Assembly (NCBI RefSeq): GCF_947490415.1
Contig: NZ_CANLGX010000007.1
Location: 1 to 64,000 of the forward strand
Length of the DNA stretch: 64,000 bases
DNA from: an uncultured Eudoraea sp.
GTDB taxonomy: Bacteria; Bacteroidota; Bacteroidia; Flavobacteriales; Flavobacteriaceae
Direction of reading: 5' to 3'
Part shown: piece after piece, positions 20,663-31,854 of the stretch
Position numbering within the stretch: position 1 is the stretch's first letter
How the letters are laid out: the number at the start of each line of letters is the position of its first letter
Position numbers and translations under genes: made by a program
Notes under the pieces: model-generated
The model's database searches: none
What the model was told of the DNA's origin: nothing
What the model saw: only the letters and a program-made list of their open reading frames with translations

Positions 20663-21661
20663 ATGAATATTCAAAATCTTTATCTTGACCCTAACCTCCA
20701 TATATTGGTAACTGGTGGAGCCGGATTTATTGGGTCCAATTTGTGTGAAGCGTTACTTACTAAAGGAAACAGAGTAACTTGCCTGGATAATTTTGCCACC
20801 GGGAAAAGGGAAAATATTGACCATTTACATGCCAATTCCAATTTTACCTTATTTGAAGGAGATATTAGAAACCTAGAGGATTGCCATAAAGCTTGTACAG
20901 GTGTGGATTATGTACTACATCAGGCAGCATTGGGATCTGTCCCTAGATCTATCAATGACCCCATAACAAGTAATGACGTCAATGTCTCTGGTTTTTTAAA
21001 TATGTTGGTTGCAGCCAGGGATGCAAAGGTAAAACGTTTTATCTATGCCGCCAGTTCTTCTACTTACGGCGACTCTGAAAACATGCCAAAAGTGGAAGAT
21101 ATAATCGGGAAACCTCTCTCCCCTTATGCCATCACAAAATATGTAAATGAACTCTATGCTGATATTTTTAGCAAAACCTACGGATTGGAAACTATAGGTT
21201 TACGCTATTTTAACGTTTTTGGAAGAAAACAGGATCCTAATGGGGCCTATGCAGCCGTGATTCCCAAATTTGTGATGCAACTTATGAAACATGAATCCCC
21301 TGTTATTAATGGGGACGGTAGTTATTCAAGGGATTTCACCTATATAGATAATGTACTGGAAATGAATATAAGGGCAATGGTATCGGAAAATCCTGATGCA
21401 GTTAATACGGTCTATAATGTGGCCTATGGTGAACGAACCGACTTAAATGAACTGGTGGGACTTTTAAAAGATTATTTAAGTAATTTTGATGCGGCAATTG
21501 CAAATGTGAATGCTGAGTATGGTCCCAACAGGCAGGGAGACGTACCCCATTCGCTGGCCTCAATAGAAAAGGCAAAAAAACTTCTGGGGTATACCCCTCA
21601 ATTTGATATAAAAAGAGGATTAAAAGAAGCCGTTACCTGGTACTGGCAAAATTTGAAATAA
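20663..21661 (+). CDS. UDP-N-acetylglucosamine 4-epimerase-like (WbpP/TviC family)
   Basis: [65 protein letters not shown]. Confidence 0.9.
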   Translation: MNIQNLYLDPNLHILVTGGAGFIGSNLCEALLTKGNRVTCLDNFATGKRENIDHLHANSNFTLFEGDIRNLEDCHKACTGVDYVLHQAALGSVPRSINDPITSNDVNVSGFLNMLVAARDAKVKRFIYAASSSTYGDSENMPKVEDIIGKPLSPYAITKYVNELYADIFSKTYGLETIGLRYFNVFGRKQDPNGAYAAVIPKFVMQLMKHESPVINGDGSYSRDFTYIDNVLEMNIRAMVSENPDAVNTVYNVAYGERTDLNELVGLLKDYLSNFDAAIANVNAEYGPNRQGDVPHSLASIEKAKKLLGYTPQFDIKRGLKEAVTWYWQNLK

Positions 21662-21668
21662 TAATAAT

Positions 21669-23006
21669 ATGATGAACTTAACTGTAATAGGAACAGGTTA
21701 CGTGGGATTGGTTAGTGGTACCTGTTTTGCCGAAATGGGTAACAATGTTACTTGTATTGATATTGATTCCAAAAAAATAGCAGAACTTAAAAAAGGCATC
21801 ATACCTATTTATGAACCTGGATTAGAGGCCATGGTACAAAGAAATGTAGACAATAAAACCCTACATTTTAGTACAGATTTACATTTGAATTTAGACAGGT
21901 GTGATATAGCTTTCATTGCTGTTGGCACACCTATGGGTGAAGATGGATCAGCGGATTTACAGTATGTATTACAAGTGGCTTCTGAAATTGGTAAGCATAT
22001 GAATCATCCACTTATTATTGTGGACAAATCTACTGTCCCGGTTGGTACGGCAGACAAAGTAAAAGCAACTATAGAAAATGAACTCAAAAAACGAAATAAA
22101 AACATCGAATTTCATGTGGTGTCTAATCCTGAATTTTTAAAGGAAGGCGATGCCATTAACGATTTTATGAAGCCGGACCGCGTTGTAATTGGTTCGGATG
22201 ATGAAAATACAACTGCAAAAATGCGTGCATTATACGCTCCCTTCTTTAGAAGTAGTATGGATCGTTTGATTACCATGGATGTTCGCTCTGCAGAAATGAC
22301 CAAATATGTTGCCAATGCTATGTTAGCAACAAAAATTTCATTTATGAATGAAATTGCTAATATCTGTGAACTGGTTGGAGCAGATGTAAATAAAGTTCGA
22401 ATTGGAATTGGTTCTGACAGCAGAATTGGGTACAGCTTTATTTATCCCGGTAGCGGGTATGGGGGCTCTTGTTTCCCAAAAGATGTTAAAGCCCTGCACA
22501 GGACTGCCGCCCAACACGGATATGAGGCACAACTAATAAATGCGGTAGAAACCGTAAATGACCGGCAAAAATTGGTGATTGCTAAAAAAATAATCACTCG
22601 CTACGGTGAAGATTTATCAGGCAAAACATTTGCTGTTTGGGGATTGGCTTTTAAACCACAAACTAATGATATGAGGGAGGCAGCGGCCATTTATATAATT
22701 AAAGAACTCTCTAAAAGAGGTGCTACAATCCAGGCTTATGACCCGAAGGCAATGGAAGAAGCAGAGCATTTTTATTTGAAAGATGTGCCCAACGTAAGTT
22801 ATCACCATTCTAAATATGATACGCTCAAAGATGCCGACGCCATGATTTTATTGACGGAATGGAAAGAATTCAGATCCCCGGATTTTGAGGAATTGAAAAG
22901 TCAATTAAACGAACCTGTAATCTTTGATGGTCGCAATCAATACAACGATTCAAGTCTTAAGAAACAAGGCTTTGAATACTATCAGATTGGAAAAAAAAGT
23001 GTATAA
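21669..23006 (+). CDS. ugd: UDP-glucose 6-dehydrogenase
   Basis: MNLTVIGTGYVGLVSGTCFAEMGNNVTCIDID; SNPEFLKEGDAINDFMKPDRVVIG; PGSGYGGSCFPKDVKAL. Confidence 0.95.
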   Translation: MMNLTVIGTGYVGLVSGTCFAEMGNNVTCIDIDSKKIAELKKGIIPIYEPGLEAMVQRNVDNKTLHFSTDLHLNLDRCDIAFIAVGTPMGEDGSADLQYVLQVASEIGKHMNHPLIIVDKSTVPVGTADKVKATIENELKKRNKNIEFHVVSNPEFLKEGDAINDFMKPDRVVIGSDDENTTAKMRALYAPFFRSSMDRLITMDVRSAEMTKYVANAMLATKISFMNEIANICELVGADVNKVRIGIGSDSRIGYSFIYPGSGYGGSCFPKDVKALHRTAAQHGYEAQLINAVETVNDRQKLVIAKKIITRYGEDLSGKTFAVWGLAFKPQTNDMREAAAIYIIKELSKRGATIQAYDPKAMEEAEHFYLKDVPNVSYHHSKYDTLKDADAMILLTEWKEFRSPDFEELKSQLNEPVIFDGRNQYNDSSLKKQGFEYYQIGKKSV

Positions 23007-23033
23007 ACTTTTACTGACAACCTAAGAAAAAAG

Positions 23034-24314
23034 ATGAGTAAAATAAAAATAGCTATAATAGGATTGGGATATGTAGGCCTTCCATTGGCACGTTTGTTTG
23101 CCACAAAATACCCTGTGATAGGTTTCGACATCAATACAAAAAGAATAGCAGAACTGAAATCAGGTACGGATAGTACGCTTGAAGTGGAGGATGACATCCT
23201 GTGTGCTGTTTTGCAGGATAATCCGAATATGGAAAAAGGTTTGTTCTGTACTGATGAATTAGAAGCTATTAAGGATTGCAATTACTACATTGTTACGGTA
23301 CCAACACCGGTAGATAATACTAACAGGCCTATTCTGACCCCTCTATACAAGTCGAGTGAAACTGTGGGCAAGGTATTAAATCAAGGAGATACAGTCATTT
23401 ACGAATCAACAGTTTATCCCGGTGTTACCGAGGACGAATGTGTACCTATTTTGGAAAAAATAAGCGGTTTAACTTTCAACAAAGACTTTTTTGTAGGTTA
23501 TTCCCCTGAGCGCATAAATCCCGGGGATAAGGAACATACTATAGAAAAAATACTAAAAGTAACTTCAGGATCCACTTCTGACGCGGCGAAAAAGATAGAC
23601 GATTTATACGCCTCAGTAATCACTGCAGGCACGTACCTGGCACCTAGTATTAAGGTAGCCGAAGCAGCTAAAGTTATTGAAAATTCTCAGCGCGACATTA
23701 ATATTGCCTTTGTAAACGAACTGGCTAAAATATTTAATTTAATGAAAATTGACACCCAGGATGTCCTGAAAGCCGCAGGAACCAAATGGAATTTTTTACC
23801 CTTTAAACCGGGACTCGTTGGTGGACACTGCATTGGCGTTGACCCTTATTATTTGGCGCAAAAAGCTCAGGAATTTGGGTATCATCCTGAAATTATACTT
23901 GCGGGAAGACGTATAAACGACGGTATGGGGAAATATGTAGCATCCGAGGTGGTAAAACTAATGTTGCAAAAGGATATAAAGGTAAAAGGTTCCAAAATAT
24001 TGGTACTGGGGATTACTTTTAAGGAAAATTGCCCGGATGTTAGGAATACTAAAGCTCTAGATGTCATAAATAACTTAAAAAGTTATGGTGCAGAGATTAC
24101 CATTTATGACCCCTGGGCTGATCCAGAAGAGGTCCTACATGATTACAACATAAAAACCAATAATGAACTACCTAGCGAAATCTATGACTCTATTATACTT
24201 GTGGTTTCGCATAATAAATTTTTAGAATTGGATTTGCGCAGTAGGCTCTCCAAAAATGGGGTTTTATATGACGTTAAGGGATTTTTAAAAACCAAGGTTG
24301 ACGGCAGATTGTGA
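23034..24314 (+). CDS. UDP-N-acetylhexosamine 6-dehydrogenase (WbpA/WbpO/TviB-like)
   Basis: [85 protein letters not shown]. Confidence 0.93.
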   Translation: MSKIKIAIIGLGYVGLPLARLFATKYPVIGFDINTKRIAELKSGTDSTLEVEDDILCAVLQDNPNMEKGLFCTDELEAIKDCNYYIVTVPTPVDNTNRPILTPLYKSSETVGKVLNQGDTVIYESTVYPGVTEDECVPILEKISGLTFNKDFFVGYSPERINPGDKEHTIEKILKVTSGSTSDAAKKIDDLYASVITAGTYLAPSIKVAEAAKVIENSQRDINIAFVNELAKIFNLMKIDTQDVLKAAGTKWNFLPFKPGLVGGHCIGVDPYYLAQKAQEFGYHPEIILAGRRINDGMGKYVASEVVKLMLQKDIKVKGSKILVLGITFKENCPDVRNTKALDVINNLKSYGAEITIYDPWADPEEVLHDYNIKTNNELPSEIYDSIILVVSHNKFLELDLRSRLSKNGVLYDVKGFLKTKVDGRL

Positions 24315-24426
24315 TGACCAAAAAATTAATTATGGATTATTTACACTTTGTCCGTACGCAAAACGTTATCAGGGTTGTTTTGAAACATAATTAAGAATAT
24401 CAATAGGCGATTGACATGTTAAACAA

Positions 24427-25200
24427 ATGGCAAATACAAAGACTTCAACATATATTTTTCTAAAAGGAAAACTAAAAAAATGTATTGCCCAGCTTTTCGG
24501 AAATAAGCAATACGAAAAATTGGTAATACTAGGACGTCAGCGAACTGGCTCAAGTCTTTTAAAGACACTGCTTCACGCTCATCCTAAAATTGATATTGAA
24601 GGTGAAGTGTTCCGGTTACTGGAAGGTAAAAGTTGTAGAACCGTTTGGAAAGAAACGTTTTCTAAAAAGTTGCCTTGGATAAAGTATGCAGGCTTTAAAC
24701 TTTTTTATAATCATCCAGATGACAGTGAGGATAGAGAAGTTTGGGAAATCTTAAATGCTGACACTAATGTCAAAGTTATACATATAAAACGTGAAAACAT
24801 TTTAAGGACCTATATTTCTAAATTGATAGCTCTAAAGACCGGTGCATGGAACAGCCGTCAGGAGGAGGAAAAAACAGAATTTTTGGATAAACGTGTCAAA
24901 GTTGATGTTGAACATTGTTTGAATGAACTAAGGGAAATCAAAAAGCTAGAAGCGCAATTTGGCAAGACTCGATTTCCAAATCATCCATACATTGAGCTTT
25001 CCTTTGAAGAACTCACTCAAGATAAAGAAGGTCAATTAAGTCGTATTTATTCATTTTTGGGATTAGAGTACGAAAAAATAGAAAAAACAAAAATTAATCT
25101 GAAAAGGCAGAACCCTGAAGGTCTGAGAGAATTGATTTTAAATTACGACGATTTGGTGGAGAAAATAAGTCATTCCGAATTTAAGAATCTTTTATCTTGA
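24427..25200 (+). CDS. Sulfotransferase family protein
   Basis: LVILGRQRTGSSLLKTLLHAHPKIDIEGEVF; VIHIKRENILRTYISKLIA. Confidence 0.85.
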   Translation: MANTKTSTYIFLKGKLKKCIAQLFGNKQYEKLVILGRQRTGSSLLKTLLHAHPKIDIEGEVFRLLEGKSCRTVWKETFSKKLPWIKYAGFKLFYNHPDDSEDREVWEILNADTNVKVIHIKRENILRTYISKLIALKTGAWNSRQEEEKTEFLDKRVKVDVEHCLNELREIKKLEAQFGKTRFPNHPYIELSFEELTQDKEGQLSRIYSFLGLEYEKIEKTKINLKRQNPEGLRELILNYDDLVEKISHSEFKNLLS

Positions 25201-25468
25201 GTTCCGTCAAATCTGTCATGGTGAAACTTTTATTTCATCAACTTATTAAGAATTGAACAATTTGAAGGCTTTCCAAAAGTCACAATCAAAAATTTATTCC
25301 AGTTATCACTCCTGCACGACAATTAAATTCAGTAGAATTATACAATTTTAGAATGATCACCTTATATAATCCATTATTCTTAGTCCACTAAAAGCCAAAA
25401 ATTAAACGATGAACAAAGGGAAAACTCGTTAAAAAGTGCTATTCAATATACGTACAAATCATACATCT

Positions 25469-25603
25469 ATGGTTGTTAGAAAAACAAAGTGGATACAAAA
25501 ATATGTTCATCGATATGCCTACGCCACCGCTGTATTAACTTCTTTTAATAAACCATATTTTAGAAAATATGGAGCATGGGTAAGAGTAATGCCAATTCCA
25601 TAA
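25469..25603 (+). pseudogene. GT4 glycosyltransferase remnant
   Basis: Reads MVVRKTKWIQKYVHRYAYATAVLTSFNKPYFRKYGAWVRVMPIP*, alignable to TRKFLYRFAHALTVLTQFDIPYYERFRIKAYVMPNPL of the intact GT4 at 29461. Confidence 0.65.
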
Positions 25604-25935
25604 AAGCTGCCCAAAAGCACAAAATAATTTTCAAAGAGAAAGTAAACCATTTTAGCATTTAGTGCATTGAATCGATATTAGAACAAAAAAATTGATTCCA
25701 TATTGGACTTAATTGGTCAATACTTCTTAAAAACCTAAACAATTTGTTAAAAAAAAGTGTAGTTCATCGAATAAAAAATCCGTTGACATCCAAACCTAAA
25801 AGTTGTAACGTAAAAGATTCAGTGCCAAACAGGTAATTCATCGAAAAATTGATGGTTTTTATCGATGATATTTAATTTTTATATAGTTTTATCAAACCCA
25901 AATTTGATTATCATAATACTTAATTTATCTTACAC

Positions 25936-27849
25936 ATGAAATTTAATACCGAAAGTCCCCTAGTTTTGTTGTGCCTTTTTTTTAGTATCTCTTTCTTCTT
26001 TTCCTGCAGTAAGGACTCGGATTTGATGGCCGATTACGTTGCATTAGATCCCGAAGTACTCATTGGAAAATATGTTAGGAGTGATATCTTTCAAATATCC
26101 ATAATCAATAACCCGGAGGATGAGACTTTTGAAATAACGGTTAATAACGGAAGTGATGGTGCTGAAAATAGCGGAAGCGGTGGCACTTCAAGTGCTGTAA
26201 GCGCTGGCACTACCGTGAATGATACTTATCAAACATCCTCAAGTGCCAGCATCGTTCTTGATGTTTTGGCCAATGATACTTTTAATGATCTGGAAAATGT
26301 TTCAATAAGTGAAGTAACGCAACCCGACAATGGTGAGGTTGTAATTAATTCAGACAATACATTAACATTCACCCCATTTATAGTCGAACCAACCGAAGAT
26401 ACCTTTACCTATACTGCTGAATTTATTAATGAGGATGGTACGGTTAGTAAAGAAACTGCTACTGTTACCATTACTATAAACCAAGATCCCAACAAAACTA
26501 GGGGTGAGTTAAAAGCCTTCCCAACGGCGGAAGGATTTGGTAAATATGCAACTGGTGGACGTGGAAAACCTATTTATACAGTAACAAATCTTAACAATAG
26601 TGGAGCAGGAAGTTTAAGGCAAGCGGTAGAGGATGCTGAAGATAACGATGGTGGAACAGTTGTATTTAAAACAGGTGGCACTATAAATCTTCTTTCTGCT
26701 ATTACTGTTGGCACTGACACTAAGGGCAATATTACTATTGCGGGCGAAACTGCACCTGGGGATGGAATTACCCTTAGAATGGATTCTAGTGCTACTTATG
26801 GTGCTACATTAGAAATTAGGGGATCTAATGTAATAGTAAGATATATAAGAAGTCACATAGGTTTAACGGCACACAGTGGTTGTGATAATGTTAGGATACA
26901 TACAGCAGGCTCAACTTCAGAACCCAGTTTGAACGCTACTTTAGAAAATGTAATAATTGACCATCTATCTTTATATTGGAATACTGATGAATCCGTTGAA
27001 ATTGGGGCATATAATGGAGGTACTGTAAGGAACATAACTGTGCAGAATTGCATAATAGCTGAAGCCTTAGAGTCCGGATATGGCGCATTGGTTTATAGGT
27101 CCTCCACCTCCCCGTCGGAACCCACATTAGTAGAAAACGTGAGTTTTTATGCAAATATGTTTAACGACATAAAAGATAGATATCCGCGAATAACTAATAG
27201 TGGTTGTGAACACGAAACTATTAATAACATTTGGTATAATACACAATCTCCATTTGGTTCGGCTTGGGGTACTTTAACTGATGTTATTGGAAACGTAAAA
27301 AAGAATAATGGAAATGTACAGCCTTCTACTCTATATGGTCCAGCCATTTTTAAATATTATCAAGGTGAAAACGGACCACAAATTGAACCTTGGGTTAATT
27401 CAGAAGATGGATCAGTGTATGATAAAGATAATTTAATAATTGGAGACAATACTGGAAACCCCTTGTATAATTCAGATTGGATGAATCATAAAGCAGCTTC
27501 AAGGATTCATTCTGACAGTCCTATAACTCCCATGCCTTCCTCACAAGTTTCTGGTTATGTAGTGAAAAATGTTGGTCACAACCTTGCAAGAGACTCACAC
27601 GACACTAGGGTTATAAACAATTTTGTAAATAGTACGGGGACTCACGTAACCAATGAAACACAAGTGGGTGGACATTTGACCTATGCAACAGGAACACCCT
27701 ATGCCGATGCGGATGGCGATAATATGTGGGACGTAGCTGAAATAGCTATTTGGGGCAATATAACCACAACGAACAATCCAATTGCTGATGAAAATGGGGA
27801 TGGCTATACTAATATAGAGGAAACTTTCTTTTATTTTACGGGTGAATAA
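25936..27849 (+). CDS. Pectate-lyase-like (PL1-type beta-helix) lipoprotein with N-terminal cadherin-like/Ig domain
   Basis: Lipobox FFFSCSKDSD; SIVLDVLANDTFND...TFTPF; AFPTAEGFGKYATGGRGKPIYTVTNLNNSGAGSLRQAVED; C-term YADADGDNMWDVAEIAIWG...DENGDGYTNIEE. Confidence 0.85.
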   Translation: MKFNTESPLVLLCLFFSISFFFSCSKDSDLMADYVALDPEVLIGKYVRSDIFQISIINNPEDETFEITVNNGSDGAENSGSGGTSSAVSAGTTVNDTYQTSSSASIVLDVLANDTFNDLENVSISEVTQPDNGEVVINSDNTLTFTPFIVEPTEDTFTYTAEFINEDGTVSKETATVTITINQDPNKTRGELKAFPTAEGFGKYATGGRGKPIYTVTNLNNSGAGSLRQAVEDAEDNDGGTVVFKTGGTINLLSAITVGTDTKGNITIAGETAPGDGITLRMDSSATYGATLEIRGSNVIVRYIRSHIGLTAHSGCDNVRIHTAGSTSEPSLNATLENVIIDHLSLYWNTDESVEIGAYNGGTVRNITVQNCIIAEALESGYGALVYRSSTSPSEPTLVENVSFYANMFNDIKDRYPRITNSGCEHETINNIWYNTQSPFGSAWGTLTDVIGNVKKNNGNVQPSTLYGPAIFKYYQGENGPQIEPWVNSEDGSVYDKDNLIIGDNTGNPLYNSDWMNHKAASRIHSDSPITPMPSSQVSGYVVKNVGHNLARDSHDTRVINNFVNSTGTHVTNETQVGGHLTYATGTPYADADGDNMWDVAEIAIWGNITTTNNPIADENGDGYTNIEETFFYFTGE

Positions 27850-27859
27850 ATTATTTGTT

Positions 27860-28973
27860 TTTATCGATAGAATCCTGGTAACACTCCCCAGGTGTCATTC
27901 CAGTTTTTTGGTGTATTTCTGTTCTATTTTAATGGTCGATATAGAACTGGATGTCTCGTATAGCCCCAATTCGTATTTAAGGGGATTGAGATAGATCTAC
28001 TGGTGCATTAGTGTTCTTCAGAAGCGCTCGATCCATAAATTGTCTGAGGCCCTTCCTGTACCAACCCATGAATATTTTGATTTCTCTTGCCTCACAGGCC
28101 TGGATCCATTTGTAGGCAGTGAACTGCCTTCCTTGATCTGAGTTGATGATCTCGGGTTTTCCCATGTGTTCGGATGGCTTCTTGCAGTAGATCCACACAA
28201 CATTGGGCCTCCAAGGTATTGGAGATACCACAGCCGAGAATCTTCCTTAAATGCGCGTCAAAAATGGCGGAGCAGTATATAAAGTCCCTTGTCATGGGTA
28301 TGTAGGTGATATAGATGTTCCAAACCTGGTTGGCCCTTTTGATATCCGGATTTCACAAATGGCAGGGACGTTTTTATCCAGCCAGCCCCAGTTCACTTAT
28401 GTACTTTCTTGGATAAATGTCTGGTGGCCCATCCTACGCAAGAGTCGCCGAATCCTTTTATGGTTCAACTTATAGCCTTTGCGAGAGAGCATACTGACCA
28501 TTAACAGCACACCCTCGGCCGGGAACTGGATGGCGTGACTTTTCATCAGACGCATTATCTGGAGATTCTCCGGGGATTCTCCCAGAGGCCAATAGTACAG
28601 ACTGGCTCGACTTACCTGTAAAAGGTTACATTGTTTTCGGATGCTAATGCCCCTCGCTCCTTTGCGGATCAGCTTTTTCCTTTCCATGACAGACCGGTCC
28701 TCTTGGAGCTTTTTTTAAATCTTCACCTTCAGCTGCCCGATCTGAGCATAGAGCTTCTTGGTAGGGACTTCCTTCTCCTTGGTCTGCTTACCTTCATCAA
28801 AGGCCTTGGAACTGTTCTCCAAAAACTCCTTTTTCCTGCGAGAAATCATCACTGGTCAAATTTCGAACGTTTCGTCCAGCTCCGAGAGCGTATATCGCTC
28901 GCGAATGGCTTCAATACCGACATTGGCTTTGAACTGTGGACTAAATTTTCTGCGTTTACCTTTCATGATCTTG
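27860..28973 (-). pseudogene. IS3-family transposase (orfA/orfB) remnant with several frameshifts and stops
   Basis: orfA start MKGKRRKFSPQFKANVGIEAIRERYTLSELDETFEI*; orfB pieces MERKKLIRKGARGISIRKQCNLLQVSRASLYYW, PMTRDFIYCSAIFDAHLRKILGCGISNTLEAQCCVDLLQEAIRTHGK, KPEIINSDQGRQFTAYKWIQACEAREIKI, GRASDNLWIERF in different frames. Confidence 0.9.
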
Positions 28974-29460
28974 GTTAAATTTAAGACTTCATGTTTTAAT
29001 CAAGCCTATAGTCTAGTTTTTCTGGAGAATTAAAGTCTTACAATAACTTTTCTATGTCAAATTTCTTGATCAGTATATAATAATTTAATTGTTACACTAT
29101 AATGGAATCATATCTCCTTTTCACTTTTTGGTTATACATCGTTGAAATTGAAATAAGAAGTTAGTTCAAGTTATGATTTAATCCATTCATACAAAAGTCT
29201 TCCTAGTAAACCAAGCTGAACAGAATTACCACAATTAGGTAAGGGTTCGGCTTCACTTATTTTTGATATTATCTGTTTAACCAACTTTATGAACATTTAT
29301 CCAATTAATATATGTAATTGTAAAGGTTTGGTTAATTTTGCTTTCGTAAAGAGTGATATTACGTCAATGCGCAGTTTGCAAGTAATAGGTTTTTCTATCA
29401 TAATCATTAAATACCCCTTGTTACCCAGCATTATCAGCTAACATAAATCGTGTCCAAAAA

Positions 29461-30543
29461 ATGGCTTACAAAATTAATTTTATAACTAATTCGTTACAAG
29501 GAGGAGGAGCTGAACGTGTTTTAAGCATATTGGCTAACGGCCTTTCTGAGAAAGGATTTAGAATAAAAATTATCTGTTTTAAAGATGAAATAGCTTATCA
29601 ACTCAACAGTGAAGTTGAAATAATAATACTAAAAAATAAGAAAAGATTCATTAAGAACCACACAATCAATCGATTAATTCTTCTCCTATCACATTATAGA
29701 ATTAGAGGCAATAGGCCGGATTTGATCATATCCTTCTGTCCTGCTCCGAGCATGGTTGCAATCCCTACAGCGATCGCATACGGGATGAAAATTATCGTTA
29801 GTGAACATATTAATCATTTACATATTCGTTCTAAGGTAGACGTATTTACCAGAAAATTCCTCTATAGATTTGCTCATGCATTGACTGTACTGACCCAATT
29901 TGATATTCCTTACTATGAGAGATTCAGGATAAAAGCCTATGTAATGCCCAATCCTCTTACATTTGATTTAATCCAAGAATCTAATCATAAACGTGAAAAG
30001 TCAATAATTGCTGTTGGTAGTTTGAATAGAATTCACCACAAAGGATTTGACAATTTGATTATTCTAATCGACCCGATATTAAAGAAATATCGGAATTGGA
30101 AACTCCGTATTGTGGGTACCGGTGAAAAGGGTAAGGAGTTCCTTACAAATATGGCACTTGAAAGAAACTTGCTTAATCAAATAGAATTTACAGGTTTTAG
30201 AGAAGATATCAAGGAAATTATGGCAAACTCAAGTATTTTCATTTTGCCATCACGTTTTGAGGGTTTACCCATGGTGCTAATGGAAGCAATGTCACAGGGA
30301 ATGGCTTGTATCGCTTACGATTGCAAAACAGGGCCTTCGGATATCATAAATGATCAGGAAACAGGTATATTGGTCAAAGACCAGGATCAATCCGCTATGC
30401 AAAACTCCTTGGAGCTTTTAATCCAGAACGAAGAACTTAGGAATAAGCTTTCCAATAATGCCACAAAAAGCTTGACGCGATTTTCAAAGGAAAGTATTAT
30501 GAACCAGTGGGAAGGTTTGATACTTAAGACATTATCCCATTAA
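29461..30543 (+). CDS. Glycosyltransferase family 4
   Basis: FITNSLQGGGAERVLSILANGL; SSIFILPSRFEGLPMVLMEAMSQGMACIAYDCKTGPSDII. Confidence 0.92.
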   Translation: MAYKINFITNSLQGGGAERVLSILANGLSEKGFRIKIICFKDEIAYQLNSEVEIIILKNKKRFIKNHTINRLILLLSHYRIRGNRPDLIISFCPAPSMVAIPTAIAYGMKIIVSEHINHLHIRSKVDVFTRKFLYRFAHALTVLTQFDIPYYERFRIKAYVMPNPLTFDLIQESNHKREKSIIAVGSLNRIHHKGFDNLIILIDPILKKYRNWKLRIVGTGEKGKEFLTNMALERNLLNQIEFTGFREDIKEIMANSSIFILPSRFEGLPMVLMEAMSQGMACIAYDCKTGPSDIINDQETGILVKDQDQSAMQNSLELLIQNEELRNKLSNNATKSLTRFSKESIMNQWEGLILKTLSH

Positions 30544-30602
30544 AAAAGACAAAAACCTGTCCTAAGGATGGGGGTAATTATAAAATCATCAAATACAAAG
30601 AC

Positions 30603-31436
30603 ATGTCTAAATTAACAAAGAAAATAAGACGTAGAATTTACCGTGAGTTAAAGCACCTGAATCAAGATCTATTAACTCCAAATCATAAGGAGAAAAAAAT
30701 CGTTTTTATTATGGGAGCTCAGCGATCGGGCACAACCATGCTAACGAATTTATTCGAACGCGACAAGACTATTAGGGTTTACCAGGAATTCAGCAGATTA
30801 ACCCCCAACTTGCGATTGATTCCGTACCCAAAAGTACAAGAACAGATCAATAGAAACCATGCAGGGGTTATTGTTCTAAAACCATTGGTAGAATCCCAGA
30901 ATATTGATCAGTTGTTTAGTTTTTTTCCAGAATCAAAATCAATTTGGGCATTCCGCCACTTTAGAGATGTAGGATCTTCCAATCTTAAAAAGTTTGGCCT
31001 TAGAAACGGAATTGATGATCTTCGGCCAATTTACCATGAAGACAATGAAAACTGGCGCGTTGAGGGCATCTCCAATGAAACAAAGGCGATAATCAAAGAC
31101 TATTTTTCAGAAGATATGTCTCCTCGGGATGCTGCTGCCCTTTTTTGGTATACACGTAATATACTATTCTTTGAGCGAGACTTAACTCTAAATGATCGAG
31201 TCTACCTTCTTAAGTATCGTGATTTGGTTTCCGAGCCTTCAAAGAAAATAAAGGAAGTTTACGATTTTGTTGGAATCGAACACCCAAAATACTCTTTGGT
31301 GTCGGACGTAAACGCATCTTCAATTGGCAAGGGAAAGCAATTTGAACTTTCTCCGGAAATAGAAACGTTATGTGAAGAGCTATGGAATAGGTTGAATACC
31401 GCTCTCAAAATACAGAATAAAAAAGAATCCCGCTAA
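30603..31436 (+). CDS. Sulfotransferase family protein
   Basis: IVFIMGAQRSGTTMLTNLFERD; KSIWAFRHFRDVGSSNLKKFG. Confidence 0.82.
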   Translation: MSKLTKKIRRRIYRELKHLNQDLLTPNHKEKKIVFIMGAQRSGTTMLTNLFERDKTIRVYQEFSRLTPNLRLIPYPKVQEQINRNHAGVIVLKPLVESQNIDQLFSFFPESKSIWAFRHFRDVGSSNLKKFGLRNGIDDLRPIYHEDNENWRVEGISNETKAIIKDYFSEDMSPRDAAALFWYTRNILFFERDLTLNDRVYLLKYRDLVSEPSKKIKEVYDFVGIEHPKYSLVSDVNASSIGKGKQFELSPEIETLCEELWNRLNTALKIQNKKESR

Positions 31437-31559
31437 GGGTATCTAGGTTTTTTCGCCATTCGTAAATTGCATTCAATTTATGAAATTTATGGGTAAACTG
31501 ATGTGTGACTGCGTCAACTAAAAGTGGACTATTATTATTAAATAATAAGAAACACTCTT

Positions 31560-31854
31560 GGCATGAAAAAGATACGGGAAATGAACAATATCTAAGATGG
31601 AAGTTGAAGCTAAGGGTATTGGAGTTTGCATAAGACTATGGAAAGGTTAAGGAAACCTGTGAAATATTCAATATCAGTAAGACCACTTACTTCAATTGGA
31701 AGAGAAAGTATGATAAGTATGGAACCGAGGTTCTGTTAAGGAAAAAAGGGGTGCTGAAACATATACCAACAGAATCAATCAAATAACTATCGATTTGATA
31801 TTGGACCTTAGAAAGAATATAAGCTTGGTACATGGCGTATCAAATGGTACTCCT
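31560..31854 (+). pseudogene. IS481-like transposase N-terminal remnant, frameshifted
   Basis: Frames read LRVLEFA, YGKVKETCEIFNISKTTYFNWKRKYDKYGTE, then EYKLGTWRIKWYS; breaks off into pectate-lyase sequence near 31855. Confidence 0.65.

Noticed and set aside
28251-29033. Plus-strand ORFs 28251..28475, 28631..28978 and 28758..29033
   Set aside because: Antisense to the decayed IS3 transposase, which is recognisable on the minus strand.
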